Assembly (NCBI GenBank): GCA_014138645.1
Contig: JACJIB010000003.1
Span: 496,001 to 560,000, forward strand
DNA length: 64,000 nucleotides
Reading direction: 5' to 3'
DNA from: Methylorubrum thiocyanatum
Lineage (GTDB): Bacteria > Pseudomonadota > Alphaproteobacteria > Rhizobiales > Beijerinckiaceae
Shown here: positions 1 to 7,923 of the stretch, in pieces
Layout: every line of letters begins with the position of its first letter
How positions within the stretch are numbered: position 1 is the first letter of the stretch
Made by a program: the position numbers and the translations under genes
Notes under the pieces: generated by a model
The model's input: only the letters and a program-made list of their open reading frames with translations
Told to the model about the DNA's origin: nothing
The model's database searches: none

Positions 1-747
1 CACACCGCGACCCTCCTCCACGACGACGTGGTGGACGAGAGCGACATGCGCCGCGGACGCGTCGCCGCCCGCATCAAGTGGGGCAACGAGGCGAGCGTCC
101 TCGTCGGCGACTTCCTGCTCGGTCAGGCCTTCCGCATGATGGTCGAGGTGGGCTCGCTCCGCGCCCTCGACATCCTGTCCGCGGCGGCCACCGTCATCGC
201 CGAGGGCGAGGTGATGCAGCTCACCGCCGCCAAGAACACCGAGACGAGCGAGGACGAGTACCTCGCCGTGATCCGCGGCAAGACCGCGGAGCTGTTCGCG
301 GCGGCCTGCGAGGTCGGGCCGGTGCTGAGCCAGCGGCCGGAAGCCGAGCAGGCGGCCTGCCGCGCCTACGGCATGAATCTTGGCATCGCCTTCCAGCTCA
401 TCGACGACGTGCTCGATTACGGCGGCACCAGCGCGGCGCTCGGCAAGAATGTCGGCGACGATTTCCGCGAGGGTAAGATCACCCTGCCGATCGTGCTGGC
501 GCTGCGCCGCGGCTCGGACGAGGAGCGCGCCTTCTGGCGCCGCACCCTGGAACGCGAGGATCTCGGCGAGGGCGACCTCGAACAGGCGCTCGCGATCCTG
601 CGCCGCCATCGCGCGCTCGAAGAGACGATCGAGCGGGCGCAGCATTACGGAGCCATGGCCCGCGAGGCGCTCGCGCCTTTCCCCAACGGGCCGATGAAGT
701 CCGCGCTGTTGCAGGTCGTGGATTTCTGCATCGCCCGGGCGCACTGA
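1..747 (+). CDS. Polyprenyl (octaprenyl/decaprenyl) diphosphate synthase, 3' part
   Basis: Partial: the reading frame is open from base 1, so the start lies outside the window. It is a trans-isoprenyl diphosphate synthase, which condenses IPP units on an allylic primer to make the side chain of ubiquinone. The first Asp-rich motif is visible at the edge (LLHDDVVDESDMRRG, bases about 13-57) and the second as LIDDVLDY (bases about 397-420); both bind Mg-diphosphate. The lysine after the first motif and the QL before the second fit the long-chain (IspB/DdsA) class. It is convergent with ispE, 21 bp away. The product chain length cannot be read from the sequence; ubiquinone-10 is usual in this group, which is inference. 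Confidence 0.93.
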   Translation, partial: HTATLLHDDVVDESDMRRGRVAARIKWGNEASVLVGDFLLGQAFRMMVEVGSLRALDILSAAATVIAEGEVMQLTAAKNTETSEDEYLAVIRGKTAELFAAACEVGPVLSQRPEAEQAACRAYGMNLGIAFQLIDDVLDYGGTSAALGKNVGDDFREGKITLPIVLALRRGSDEERAFWRRTLEREDLGEGDLEQALAILRRHRALEETIERAQHYGAMAREALAPFPNGPMKSALLQVVDFCIARAH

Positions 748-768
748 CGCGCCCGCGGCCTGGCCGCC

Positions 769-1644
769 TCAGGCAAGCCGCGTCGGCTCGACCCACCAGC
801 CCGGCTGCGCGGCGCGGACCGCGCCCGCGGCCGACTGCGCCGCCGCCGTGTCGGAGAAGATCGCGAACACGGTCGCGCCCGAGCCCGACATCCGCGCCAG
901 TCGGCAGCCGCCCTGCGCCCGCAGCAGCGCCAGCGCCTCACCGATGACGGGGGCGACGGTGAGCGCGGGCGCTTCCAGATCGTTGCGCGCGGGGGCGATC
1001 ACGCCGAGGACGGCGTCGGCATCGAGGCCTGCGGCGACGCTCGGGTGTTCGGCCCCGTCGAGGCGCTGACCGACCGCGAGACCGAGCGCCTTGAACACCG
1101 GCGCAGTCGAGACCGGCACGCCCGGATTGACCAGCACCGCCGGCAGGGGCGCGAGTTCGAGCACGGGCCCGATCTCCTCGCCCGCGCCGCGCATCATCCG
1201 CGCCCGCGGATCGAGGCAGACCGGCACGTCGGCCCCCGTGGCGCGGGCGGCGGCGATGACGGCCGGGTGGTCGAGGGCGAGGGCGTTCAGTTCAGCGAGC
1301 AGCCGCAGGGCGGCCGCCGCATCCGACGAGCCGCCGCCGATCCCGGCCGCCACGGGCAGTTGCTTGTGAAGCCGGAACGCACCGAGCCTGAGCCCGTCAA
1401 CGCCCGCGGCGAGGTGGCGGGCGGCGCGCAGGACGAGGTTGTCGTCGAGCGGCCCCGCCGGGCCGGCGGTCGGGCCGAAGACTTCCAGCGCAAGGTCACG
1501 GCCGGGCAGCAGTTCGAGCGTGTCGGCCACCTCGGCGAAGGCCACGAGGCTTTCGAGCGCATGATACCCGTCGCCGGGCCGGCGCCCGAGCACGTGGAGG
1601 GTCAGGTTGATCTTGGCCGGCGCGCGGGTGGTGAGCAGGGACAC
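769..1644 (-). CDS. ispE: 4-diphosphocytidyl-2-C-methyl-D-erythritol kinase IspE
   Basis: GHMP-family kinase of the MEP isoprenoid pathway; it phosphorylates CDP-methylerythritol at the 2-hydroxyl using ATP. Evidence is the N-terminal substrate lysine in [10 protein letters not shown], the glycine-rich ATP loop [16 protein letters not shown] (about residues 98-113), the aspartate in [10 protein letters not shown] and the third GHMP motif [14 protein letters not shown] near the C terminus. Length from the chosen start is 291 residues, close to the usual 280-300. I chose the GTG at 1644 because the conserved protein begins [14 protein letters not shown]; an in-frame GTG at 1677 would add 11 residues. 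It pairs functionally with the prenyl synthase gene on the other strand, both being isoprenoid genes, but is not co-transcribed with it. Confidence 0.93.
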   Translation of the reverse strand: MSLLTTRAPAKINLTLHVLGRRPGDGYHALESLVAFAEVADTLELLPGRDLALEVFGPTAGPAGPLDDNLVLRAARHLAAGVDGLRLGAFRLHKQLPVAAGIGGGSSDAAAALRLLAELNALALDHPAVIAAARATGADVPVCLDPRARMMRGAGEEIGPVLELAPLPAVLVNPGVPVSTAPVFKALGLAVGQRLDGAEHPSVAAGLDADAVLGVIAPARNDLEAPALTVAPVIGEALALLRAQGGCRLARMSGSGATVFAIFSDTAAAQSAAGAVRAAQPGWWVEPTRLA

Positions 1645-1781
1645 GAAGGCTCTCGGCCGAAGGGGCAGGGGATGCACCCTGCCTTAGGCGGCGCGTCTCG
1701 AACGGGCAAGGCGGGAGCACTCTTAGGGAAGGGCGACGAAGTCCATTGTCGTCCGCTCCTGCGCGGCTATCATAACTTTCG

Positions 1782-2126
1782 ATGATCGACGCATCCGCAG
1801 CAGGCGCATCGGAGCGCGAACTCCAACGGCTCCTCGTCGCCATACAGTCACGCCTGTCTCCGCGCGCCGTCTGGCTGTTCGGAAGCCGTGCCAGGGGCGA
1901 TCATCGCCCGGACAGCGATTGGGATCTCGTCGTCGCACTTCCCGACGATGCCCCCGAGGCCGACTTGGATCCAATTCTGGGTTGGTCGATCCGGCAGGAT
2001 GCAGGCGTTCCGGCCACCATCCTCACGGCGCGGGAGAGCGAGCTGAGCGAGAGCTGGCGATGCCCGAACACACTCGGCTACGCTCTGGCGCGGGAGGGTC
2101 GCAGGGTCGATGTCCAAAGGCCGTAA
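1782..2126 (+). CDS. MNT-type nucleotidyltransferase domain protein
   Basis: 114 residues of a minimal nucleotidyltransferase (MNT, DNA polymerase beta-like fold). The active-site signature is GSRARGDHRPDSDWDL (about residues 32-47), with the G-S-x-x-x-G-x-x-x-x-x-S-D-x-D pattern and both metal-binding aspartates. Such proteins are normally encoded just before a HEPN protein and together form HEPN/MNT toxin-antitoxin modules, in which the MNT protein adenylylates or otherwise neutralises the HEPN RNase. Here the next gene starts 16 bp inside this one, as expected for a coupled pair, but that HEPN gene is frameshifted. The C-terminal tail after residue 80 is not conserved in my reading. Confidence 0.82.
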   Translation: MIDASAAGASERELQRLLVAIQSRLSPRAVWLFGSRARGDHRPDSDWDLVVALPDDAPEADLDPILGWSIRQDAGVPATILTARESELSESWRCPNTLGYALAREGRRVDVQRP

Positions 2127-2549
2127 GATCGCCGCTTGCCTGGAATTGGCGGAAGGCTGCGCACACGACGCCCGCCTGCTGATCGGCGCCGCTTCACGCA
2201 ACGCCGCCTATCTGGCCTCTCAGGCCGCGAAGCACATCATCACGGCCGTCGCGACCTCCGAGGACATCCATATCGAGCGCAAGGATGCCCACCAGCTCGA
2301 TACGATTATCCGCGGCGGCTTCCGCCGAAGCATCCCGATCATGCCATGCTGACATCGATCAGCTTTCTGGAAGCCTATTCCACCAGCTATCGCTACGGCA
2401 CACCGACAGGCCGCGTCCCGATCTCGCCTCCGATGGATCGGGTGGCGGCAGCGCTCGAACGGATCGACACGCTCATCACCGAGCTACGGCGGCACTTCGA
2501 CATAGACGAAGGCGGCGGGACCGCGCGCAACGTCGCTCCCCGCCGCTGA
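2110..2549 (+). pseudogene. HEPN domain protein, frameshifted
   Basis: The first frame (2110-2352) encodes MSKGRKIAACLELAEGC... and contains the HEPN-like helix with YLASQAAKHII and the KDAHQLDTIIR segment. It then stops after 80 residues. The natural continuation lies in another frame from about 2316 to the TGA at 2547: LPPKHPDHAMLTSISFLEAY, then YRYGTPTGRVPISPP and a C-terminal helix ALERIDTLITELRRHF. Joined, the two parts give about 145 residues, the usual size of the HEPN partner of MNT proteins, so the frameshift sits near 2308-2322 in a GC-run (cgcggcggcttccgccg). Either the gene is truly broken, the reading is shifted during translation, or the base sequence has an error. Confidence 0.72.
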
Positions 2550-2562
2550 ATGCTCTCAGCCG

Positions 2563-4464
2563 TTACTTCCCCGGCTTCTTGTCCGCCGCACCCGGCGGCT
2601 CGCTCGGCGCGGGCGCGCCCTTCGGCAGTTCCGGGTTCTCCGGGTTGTGCGGCGCCGCCACGGGGGCGGGCACGGCCTGGGCCGGATCCTGGGTCGGCGG
2701 GTTCTCGGCCGTGGCCGTCGGCTTGTCCGGCTCGGGCAAGCCGTCCTTGAGCTTGGCGTTGATCTTGGCGAGATCGTCCGGCTCGGGATTCAGGTCCTTG
2801 GCGTGCTGCCACTGGAACTTGCCCTCGAGCCGGCGGCCGGTGCGCCAATAGGCGTCGCCGAGATGGTCGTTGATGGTCGGATCGCCCGGCTTCAGCTCGA
2901 CCGCCTTCTCCAGCTCACGCACCGCGTCGTCCCAGCGGCCGAGGCGGAAGTAAGCCCAGCCGAGGCTGTCGATGATCATGCCGTCGCGCGGCGAGAGATC
3001 GACGGCCTGCTTCAGCATCGTGAAGCTCTCGTCGATGTTCATGTTCCGATCGACCCAGGAATAGGCGAGGTAGTTGAGCACCTGCGCCTTGGCGTTCGGC
3101 TGCGTCGGCGGCACGAGGTTGAGCGCCTTCTTGAGGTCGGCCTCGGCCTTCTGCCACTCGCCGGCCCGCTCGTAGGCGGTGCCGCGGAAGTAGAACAGCG
3201 TCCAGTTGTTGGCCTCGCGGCCCGGCTCGATCAGGTTGATCGCGCGGGTATAGGTCTCGGTCGCCTCGGTGAATTTCTTCCGGGCGCGCTGCACGTTGCC
3301 GAGTGCCGAGATCACGTCGATGTTGTCGGGATGGGCCTTGAGCACCGCGTCGAGGTGCTGGAGCGCCTCGTCGCCGCGGCCGAGCTGTTCGAGATTGAGG
3401 CCGATCTGGATGTCGGCGTTGAGCTTGAGCGGCGAGGAGGCCGGGATCTGCGCGTAGGCCTCGTTCGAGCGCTCGGTCTGCTTCATGCGGTCGAGCGTGT
3501 CGGCAAGCGTCAGCCGGGCCACGGCGTGCTCGGGAGCGAGGTAGAGGGCGAGCCGCAGGTAGACCACCGCCGGAAGCTCGTCGCCCTGGGTCGAGCCGGC
3601 CGAGCCGAGGCCGTAGAGGACTTCCGCCGCACCCTCCTGAGCGGAGGCGATCAGCGGTGTGAGGGGCTTGCCGGCCTTGAGCTTGTCGAGGGCGTCCACC
3701 ACGAGGGGATGGCGCGGCATCACCTTCTCGAACTCGCTATAGGCGTCGATGGCCAGATCGGTGCGACCGATGCCGGCCTCGAAGCGGGCATAGCCGTCGA
3801 CGATCCGCAGGGTGTTATGGTCGGCGTCGTAGGCCGCCTTCAGCTTGCGCTCGGCCTCCGCCCGGTCGCCGATGACCGAGGCGATCAGGCCTGCATGGTA
3901 GTCACGGAAGACGTTGAAGTAGCGCTCGCCGCGCAGGCGGTTCAGCGTCTCGTAGGCGCGCTTGCCGTCGCCCGCGCCGGCATAGGCCCAGGCCGTGAGC
4001 AGTGTCCCGGTGAGGTCGGCAGCCGCGCCCCGGCCACTGCGGCCGAAGCTCTGGCGGGCGGGACCGTACTGTCCGGCCTTGAGCTGGCGCACGCCGAGCG
4101 CCAGCTGGGCGAGGCCGTTCGAGCTTTCCCGCGTGGCGAGCCGCTCGGCGGCACGGAACGCGTCGGTCATCGCGCCGTCGGCGAGCAGCGACACGAAGGC
4201 GCGCTCGAGGAGTTCGGCGTTGCGCGGGTCGCCCTTCACCGCCTCGCGGTAGAAGCTCGCGGCGGCCGCCGTGTCCTTCGAGGCGCCGGCGATATAGGCG
4301 GAGAGGAAGTTGCCTTCGAGCGATTCCGCCGGCTCGTACTCGGAGAGCGGCGAGGATTCCCGCGGCTGCATGGCCGCCGCCGGCAGAGTGCCGAGACCGG
4401 TCGAAGCGAGCAGCAGGGTGAGCGCGGTGGCGCTCCGGCGGGCGGCGTATCCGAACATGGGCAC
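2563..4464 (-). CDS. Exported tetratricopeptide repeat protein
   Basis: 633 residues. The N terminus is a signal peptide: basic residues (RR), hydrophobic stretch TALTLLLASTGLGTL, and an AAA cleavage region near residue 31, so the protein is periplasmic or outer-membrane associated. After it come serial 34-residue TPR helices through most of the chain; clear copies include NIDVISALGNVQRARKKFTE, the DSLGWAYFRLGRWDDAVREL repeat and the NDHLGDAYWRTGRRLEG repeat near residue 550. The last 70 residues are proline- and alanine-rich and probably disordered. TPR proteins are scaffolds; no enzymatic domain is seen and the partner is unknown. Start is a GTG at 4464 or ATG at 4458, preceded by AAGGAG. 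Large opposite-strand ORFs here are codon-bias shadows. Confidence 0.85.
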   Translation of the reverse strand: MPMFGYAARRSATALTLLLASTGLGTLPAAAMQPRESSPLSEYEPAESLEGNFLSAYIAGASKDTAAAASFYREAVKGDPRNAELLERAFVSLLADGAMTDAFRAAERLATRESSNGLAQLALGVRQLKAGQYGPARQSFGRSGRGAAADLTGTLLTAWAYAGAGDGKRAYETLNRLRGERYFNVFRDYHAGLIASVIGDRAEAERKLKAAYDADHNTLRIVDGYARFEAGIGRTDLAIDAYSEFEKVMPRHPLVVDALDKLKAGKPLTPLIASAQEGAAEVLYGLGSAGSTQGDELPAVVYLRLALYLAPEHAVARLTLADTLDRMKQTERSNEAYAQIPASSPLKLNADIQIGLNLEQLGRGDEALQHLDAVLKAHPDNIDVISALGNVQRARKKFTEATETYTRAINLIEPGREANNWTLFYFRGTAYERAGEWQKAEADLKKALNLVPPTQPNAKAQVLNYLAYSWVDRNMNIDESFTMLKQAVDLSPRDGMIIDSLGWAYFRLGRWDDAVRELEKAVELKPGDPTINDHLGDAYWRTGRRLEGKFQWQHAKDLNPEPDDLAKINAKLKDGLPEPDKPTATAENPPTQDPAQAVPAPVAAPHNPENPELPKGAPAPSEPPGAADKKPGK

Positions 4465-4639
4465 CAGTCACGGCTCCTTCGCGGGACCGGCGGACGGGGT
4501 TTCCTCCGGCCGGCTCCGGTTTGGCGGGGGACACTGAACTCTTCCCGCCACGTCCGCAAGGCGAAAGGATGGCGCGGGGGAGGCCCGCCAAGGTCTCGAT
4601 TCTGGGGCCCGATTCTAGGGCTCGCTCGTGCGCCCCTGT

Positions 4640-4936
4640 TCAGGGGGCTTCGCCGATCTCGGCGCGGGCATCCTCCACGAGTTGCGCGAGGCCGGCATCG
4701 ACCTCCGCCCCGAGCAGGGCGCGCTCGGCCGCCGTCAGATCTCTGGCCCAGGCTCCGCTGCCGAAGCCTTCCTGGCAGCGCGCCCGCTCGGCCTCGATGA
4801 AGGCCTGGGTTTCCTCCGGACGGGCCCGCATCGCCTGTACGAAGCCGAACCACGCCGTACGCTCGACCACGGCGAGGCGGGCGCGCAGCCGCATCTCGAC
4901 GGCGCGGACCGGATCGACCGTTTCTTCCTCCGCCAT
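4640..4936 (-). CDS. Hypothetical protein, charged and helical
   Basis: 98 residues, rich in Ala, Glu and Arg, with no membrane segment and no motif I recognise. Heptad-like Ala/Leu spacing (VEMRLRARLAVVERTAWFGF, then QLVEDARAEIGE) suggests a helical bundle. It starts with ATG after GGAGAGG at good spacing. The gene follows the small secreted-protein gene upstream with only 9 bp between them, so the two are probably one transcript. I cannot assign a function. Confidence 0.6.
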   Translation of the reverse strand: MAEEETVDPVRAVEMRLRARLAVVERTAWFGFVQAMRARPEETQAFIEAERARCQEGFGSGAWARDLTAAERALLGAEVDAGLAQLVEDARAEIGEAP

Positions 4937-4945
4937 CGCCCTCTC

Positions 4946-5158
4946 CTAGCGTTCTTTTCGCTGCTCGCAGCGGGTCTTCACGTAGGTGTTGGTATCCCCG
5001 CCGTGGCCCGCGCTCGCGGCGAGCACCGGCCCCTGGATCAGGCATTCCTGAAGCGTATGGGCCGGCCCGATGATCACGTCGAGAGCGGTCTCGCGGGAGC
5101 AATCGGGCATCTGAACGCTGGACGCGCAGATCAGGGCGACGACGAGGATGGAGTTCAT
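4946..5158 (-). CDS. Small secreted cysteine-containing protein
   Basis: 70 residues. Starts MNSILVVALICASSVQ, a short signal peptide, followed by a mature part with Cys residues in MPDCSRET, LQECLIQ and KTRCEQRK. The pattern (DCSRETALDVI ... TLQECL ... YVKTRCEQ) resembles small periplasmic proteins that rhizobia carry in many copies; their role is unknown. A longer frame extends upstream to 5311 but has no conserved look, so the ATG at 5158 is preferred. Lies 9 bp upstream of the next hypothetical gene on the same strand. Confidence 0.62.
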   Translation of the reverse strand: MNSILVVALICASSVQMPDCSRETALDVIIGPAHTLQECLIQGPVLAASAGHGGDTNTYVKTRCEQRKER

Positions 5159-5307
5159 GGGGCCGGCCTCCCCGCCGGGATTGCGTCTTGATGTTCGGAG
5201 CCTGTCGCGGTTCCGGCGGCCCGTGGAGACCGGCGAGGAAGCGTAGTCCGCGCTTCCCCCCGGCTGAAACCGTACATCATCCCGAAAGGCTGCCCTGAGC
5301 CGATGCG

Positions 5308-6849
5308 TCACAGCAGCCCGGTCAGGTCCGCACCCCGGTCGAGTTCGGTCGGGGAGGGTACGCGCTCCTCGCCAAGGAGGTGGAGGAAGGCGGTGAACTC
5401 GGCGTTGCGGCCGATGCTGCAGGCCGCCACCGCCCGCTCGTCCTTGACGTAGAAGGCGATGAAATCGAGCGCGTCGGCATCGCCGCGCAGGATGATGCGG
5501 TCGAAGCCGGGGGCGTAACCGCCGTAATCGAGCCGCTTCTCGCCCTGGTTGCTCCAGAAGAACGGCGTCTCCTTGAAGGGCTTGGCCTCGCCCAGGATCG
5601 CCCGGGCGACGTGCATGCCGTGTTGCTGGGCGAGCCGCCAGTGCTCGATCCGAGCGCGCGTTCCGCTGCCGTGCTCGGGAAAGGCGGCGATGTCGCCGGC
5701 GATCCAGACATTCGGCGCGAGAGCGAGGTCCGATCCGACCGCGAGGCCGCCATCCTCGCGCGGCGCGACGCCGGCGATCAGGTCGGTCTCCGGCGCGGCG
5801 CCGGCACCGATCAGCACGAGGTCGGCCTCGATCTCCCCGCCCTCCTTCAACGCGACGGCGCGCACCGCGCCCTCGCCGACGATCCGGGCCACCTCACCTT
5901 GCCGGAAGGTGACGCCGTTGCCGGCATGGAAGCGCTTGAGCCCGCCGGCCACCGCCTCGCCGAAGCGCTTGGCGAGCGGAAATTCCTCCCGCGCGAGCAC
6001 GGTCACGGTGCGCCCGCGCTTGGTCAGGAAGGCGGCGGCCTCCAAACCGATGAAGCCGCCGCCGACCACGACGATCCGCCGGGCCGTCTCGGCGCGTTCG
6101 CTCAGATCGACCGCGTCGTCGAGGCTGCGCAGGGTCAGCACGCCGTCGAGGCCGGCACCGGGGAAGTCGGGCACCACGGCGCGGCTGCCGGTGGCGATGA
6201 GCAGGGCGTCGCCCGAGAGGCTCCGTCCATCCTCCAGCGTGACGCTACGTTCGGCCGGATCGATGCGGGTGGCGCGGCCCTGCACCGCCTCGATCCCGTG
6301 GGCGGCGTAGAAATCCGGTTCCAGCAGGGCCTTCTCCGGCGGGGTCGGCTTCGCCAGGAAGTTCTTCGAGAGCATCGGCCGGTCGTAGGGCGGATGCCCT
6401 TCACGGCCGATCATCGTGATCTGGCCGGAAAACCCCTCGCGGCGCAGGGTGGTGACGGCGGCGACCGCGGCGGCGCCGGTCCCGATCACGACGAGATGGT
6501 CGATCTTGGAGGGACACCGGGGCGTGTCCGCCGCAATCGGCTCCAGCCGCGCCACCGCCTCCTCGCCCTCGATGCGGACAGGATAGCGCTTCAGGCTCTC
6601 CAGGGCCGGCGGTTCGAGGAGAGCGCCGTCGGCGATGGAGAAGGCCGCCTTGTGCCAGGGGCAGTAGACCCGCTTGCCGCACAGCACGCCCTTGGCGAGC
6701 GGCGCGCCGTAATGCGGGCATTTCGCCTGGAAGGCGCGCACGCTGTCCCCGTCCCGCACGAACAGGGCCGCCTCGTCCCCCGCCTTGCCCTCGGCCATGC
6801 CGCCCAGCGGGATGTCCTCGAGCCTGATCCTGATCTCGCCGGCCGCCAT
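5308..6849 (-). CDS. Rieske-ferredoxin / FAD-dependent pyridine nucleotide-disulfide oxidoreductase (AIF-like)
   Basis: 513 residues with two modules. Residues 1-105 are a Rieske [2Fe-2S] domain with ligands in CPHYGAP (C44, H46) and CPWHKAAF (C63, H66). Residues 115-513 are an FAD/NAD(P)H reductase with GTGAAAVAAV (FAD), PYDRPMLSKNFL, LLIATGSRAVVP, the NAD site VVVGGGFIGLEAAAFL and the second FAD motif VWIAGDIAAFP. This is the AIFM3/NADH-ferredoxin-reductase architecture; likely role is moving electrons from NAD(P)H via FAD to an iron-sulfur centre or partner protein. No ferredoxin or oxygenase gene is adjacent, so the partner is unknown. Start at the ATG after GAGGA; the frame continues upstream without conservation. 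Divergent from the gene at 7051. Confidence 0.9.
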   Translation of the reverse strand: MAAGEIRIRLEDIPLGGMAEGKAGDEAALFVRDGDSVRAFQAKCPHYGAPLAKGVLCGKRVYCPWHKAAFSIADGALLEPPALESLKRYPVRIEGEEAVARLEPIAADTPRCPSKIDHLVVIGTGAAAVAAVTTLRREGFSGQITMIGREGHPPYDRPMLSKNFLAKPTPPEKALLEPDFYAAHGIEAVQGRATRIDPAERSVTLEDGRSLSGDALLIATGSRAVVPDFPGAGLDGVLTLRSLDDAVDLSERAETARRIVVVGGGFIGLEAAAFLTKRGRTVTVLAREEFPLAKRFGEAVAGGLKRFHAGNGVTFRQGEVARIVGEGAVRAVALKEGGEIEADLVLIGAGAAPETDLIAGVAPREDGGLAVGSDLALAPNVWIAGDIAAFPEHGSGTRARIEHWRLAQQHGMHVARAILGEAKPFKETPFFWSNQGEKRLDYGGYAPGFDRIILRGDADALDFIAFYVKDERAVAACSIGRNAEFTAFLHLLGEERVPSPTELDRGADLTGLL

Positions 6850-7050
6850 GTAGGATGTCCTCACGCCTGTCTCGAACGGTTCCAGCCGACAAGTCGCGAC
6901 CGGCGGCGAGGTTGCAGGAGCCCGCGAAGTCCTTGGTCGACCACGCGATTTCACCGGCCTTGAGAGGCTGCCCCAAAAAAGTCGCAAGAGGGTCCTGTCT
7001 TCGCGTGGATCGGACAAGGTCGTGACCGGCGTTCTAACAGGGAGGCGGCA

Positions 7051-7293
7051 ATGTCTTTCGAGATCGTTCTGACGCAATCCGCGCAGGAAATCGCCGAGCG
7101 AAGCGGTGTTCTTCCAGTTCTCGAACAACGCGCGCGGGGCGAAATCGCTGAACTACCGGGTGAGGGGCTCGAAGAACTCGAGCGCCGCCTGTTTCATGCT
7201 TTCGCGCTCGACGACGGCACGGAAGTGATCTGCTCGCTGACGGCCGACGGCGCCGTACGGGTCGATGCCTGCGAGGCCGAAGCCGCAGCCTGA
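7051..7293 (+). CDS. Hypothetical protein, 80 residues
   Basis: Small acidic protein MSFEIVLTQSAQEIAERSGV... ending in an Ala-rich tail. No signal peptide or membrane segment. Good Shine-Dalgarno (GGAGG, 5 bp before the ATG) supports the start. The central part ELERRLFHAFALDDGTEVICSL, with its hydrophobic alternation, looks like a small alpha/beta fold. Not recognised. Its start lies 201 bp from that of the divergent Rieske reductase gene, so the promoters probably share this interval. Confidence 0.6.
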   Translation: MSFEIVLTQSAQEIAERSGVLPVLEQRARGEIAELPGEGLEELERRLFHAFALDDGTEVICSLTADGAVRVDACEAEAAA

Positions 7294-7448
7294 ACCCCTC
7301 TCGCGGAACCGTGAACGGCGGGACCGGATTGCTCCTCCCGCTTGGAGTGCCACACGAAGCGCCGGCCTTCCGGCCACCGCCTCCCGCGGGGGCGAGGGCG
7401 GGGCGGCGTTTCGTCAGCGGCACATCCCCACGTCCGTCAGGAGGAGAC

Positions 7449-7772
7449 ATGGCCCAGGACACCGTCGGCATCGAAGCCGACTTCGCGAGCCGCGAGGCTG
7501 CCCACGCCGCCAAGGCCCGGCTTGTGCGCGCGGGGTTTGCCCGCAACAGCATCGACATCGAGCGCGATGGCGACACCTACATCGTGCATCTGCCGACCCA
7601 GGAAGCGAACCGGCGGCGCGCCGAGCGCATCCTGAAGGGACGCGCCATGATCGAGAGCGCCAAGAGCACCGGCTGGGCCGCCGCCGACACCCTCGGCAGC
7701 AACCGCCTGCTCACCCTCGGCCTCGCGGCGCTGGCCGGCTTCGCGCTCTACGGGCTGGCCAACCGGCGCTGA
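7449..7772 (+). CDS. Hypothetical protein with C-terminal membrane helix
   Basis: 107 residues. The N-terminal part (VGIEADFASREAAHAAKARL, about residues 6-25) is an alpha/beta segment of the kind seen in proteins with a repeated ferredoxin-like fold, with NSIDIERDGDTYIVHL following. The C terminus has one hydrophobic helix, LLTLGLAALAGFALYGLA, ending in NRR. Start ATG is chosen because AGGAGGAG lies just upstream; the longer frame from 7311 has no conserved look. Probably a small membrane-anchored protein; function unknown. Confidence 0.6.
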   Translation: MAQDTVGIEADFASREAAHAAKARLVRAGFARNSIDIERDGDTYIVHLPTQEANRRRAERILKGRAMIESAKSTGWAAADTLGSNRLLTLGLAALAGFALYGLANRR

Positions 7773-7822
7773 CGCGCCCTGCGCCCTGCGGGACCGCGCG
7801 CCGATCCAGCAGGGCGCCCAGA

Positions 7823-7923
7823 GCATCGGCCCGAAAGGTGGCTGCCGGCTTTCGGCAAGAGGCGATGCGAAAACAAAAGGCTAGAGCATCGTCCCGGATC
7901 CGGTATCCGGGACGATGCTCTAG
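7823..7923. repeat. Composite palindromic repeat (RIME/REP-like), two hairpins
   Basis: Two stem-loops in tandem. Hairpin one: gcatcg (7823-7828) pairs with cgatgc (7863-7868), and inside it ccgaaag (7831-7837) pairs with ctttcgg (7849-7855). Hairpin two: a perfect 19-bp inverted repeat, 7881-7899 against 7905-7923, with a 5-base loop. The right arm of hairpin two includes the stop codon of the monooxygenase gene. Elements with this look (agagcatcg...cccgaaa...tttcgg) are widespread intergenic repeats in Rhizobiales. It lies between convergent genes and could act as a bidirectional terminator. Confidence 0.78.

Noticed and set aside
2647..4800. Long plus-strand frame of 717 residues opposite the TPR gene
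   Set aside because: Composition (Arg/Leu/Gly-rich, no motif) is the usual antisense reading of a high-GC gene; the minus strand has signal peptide and TPRs.
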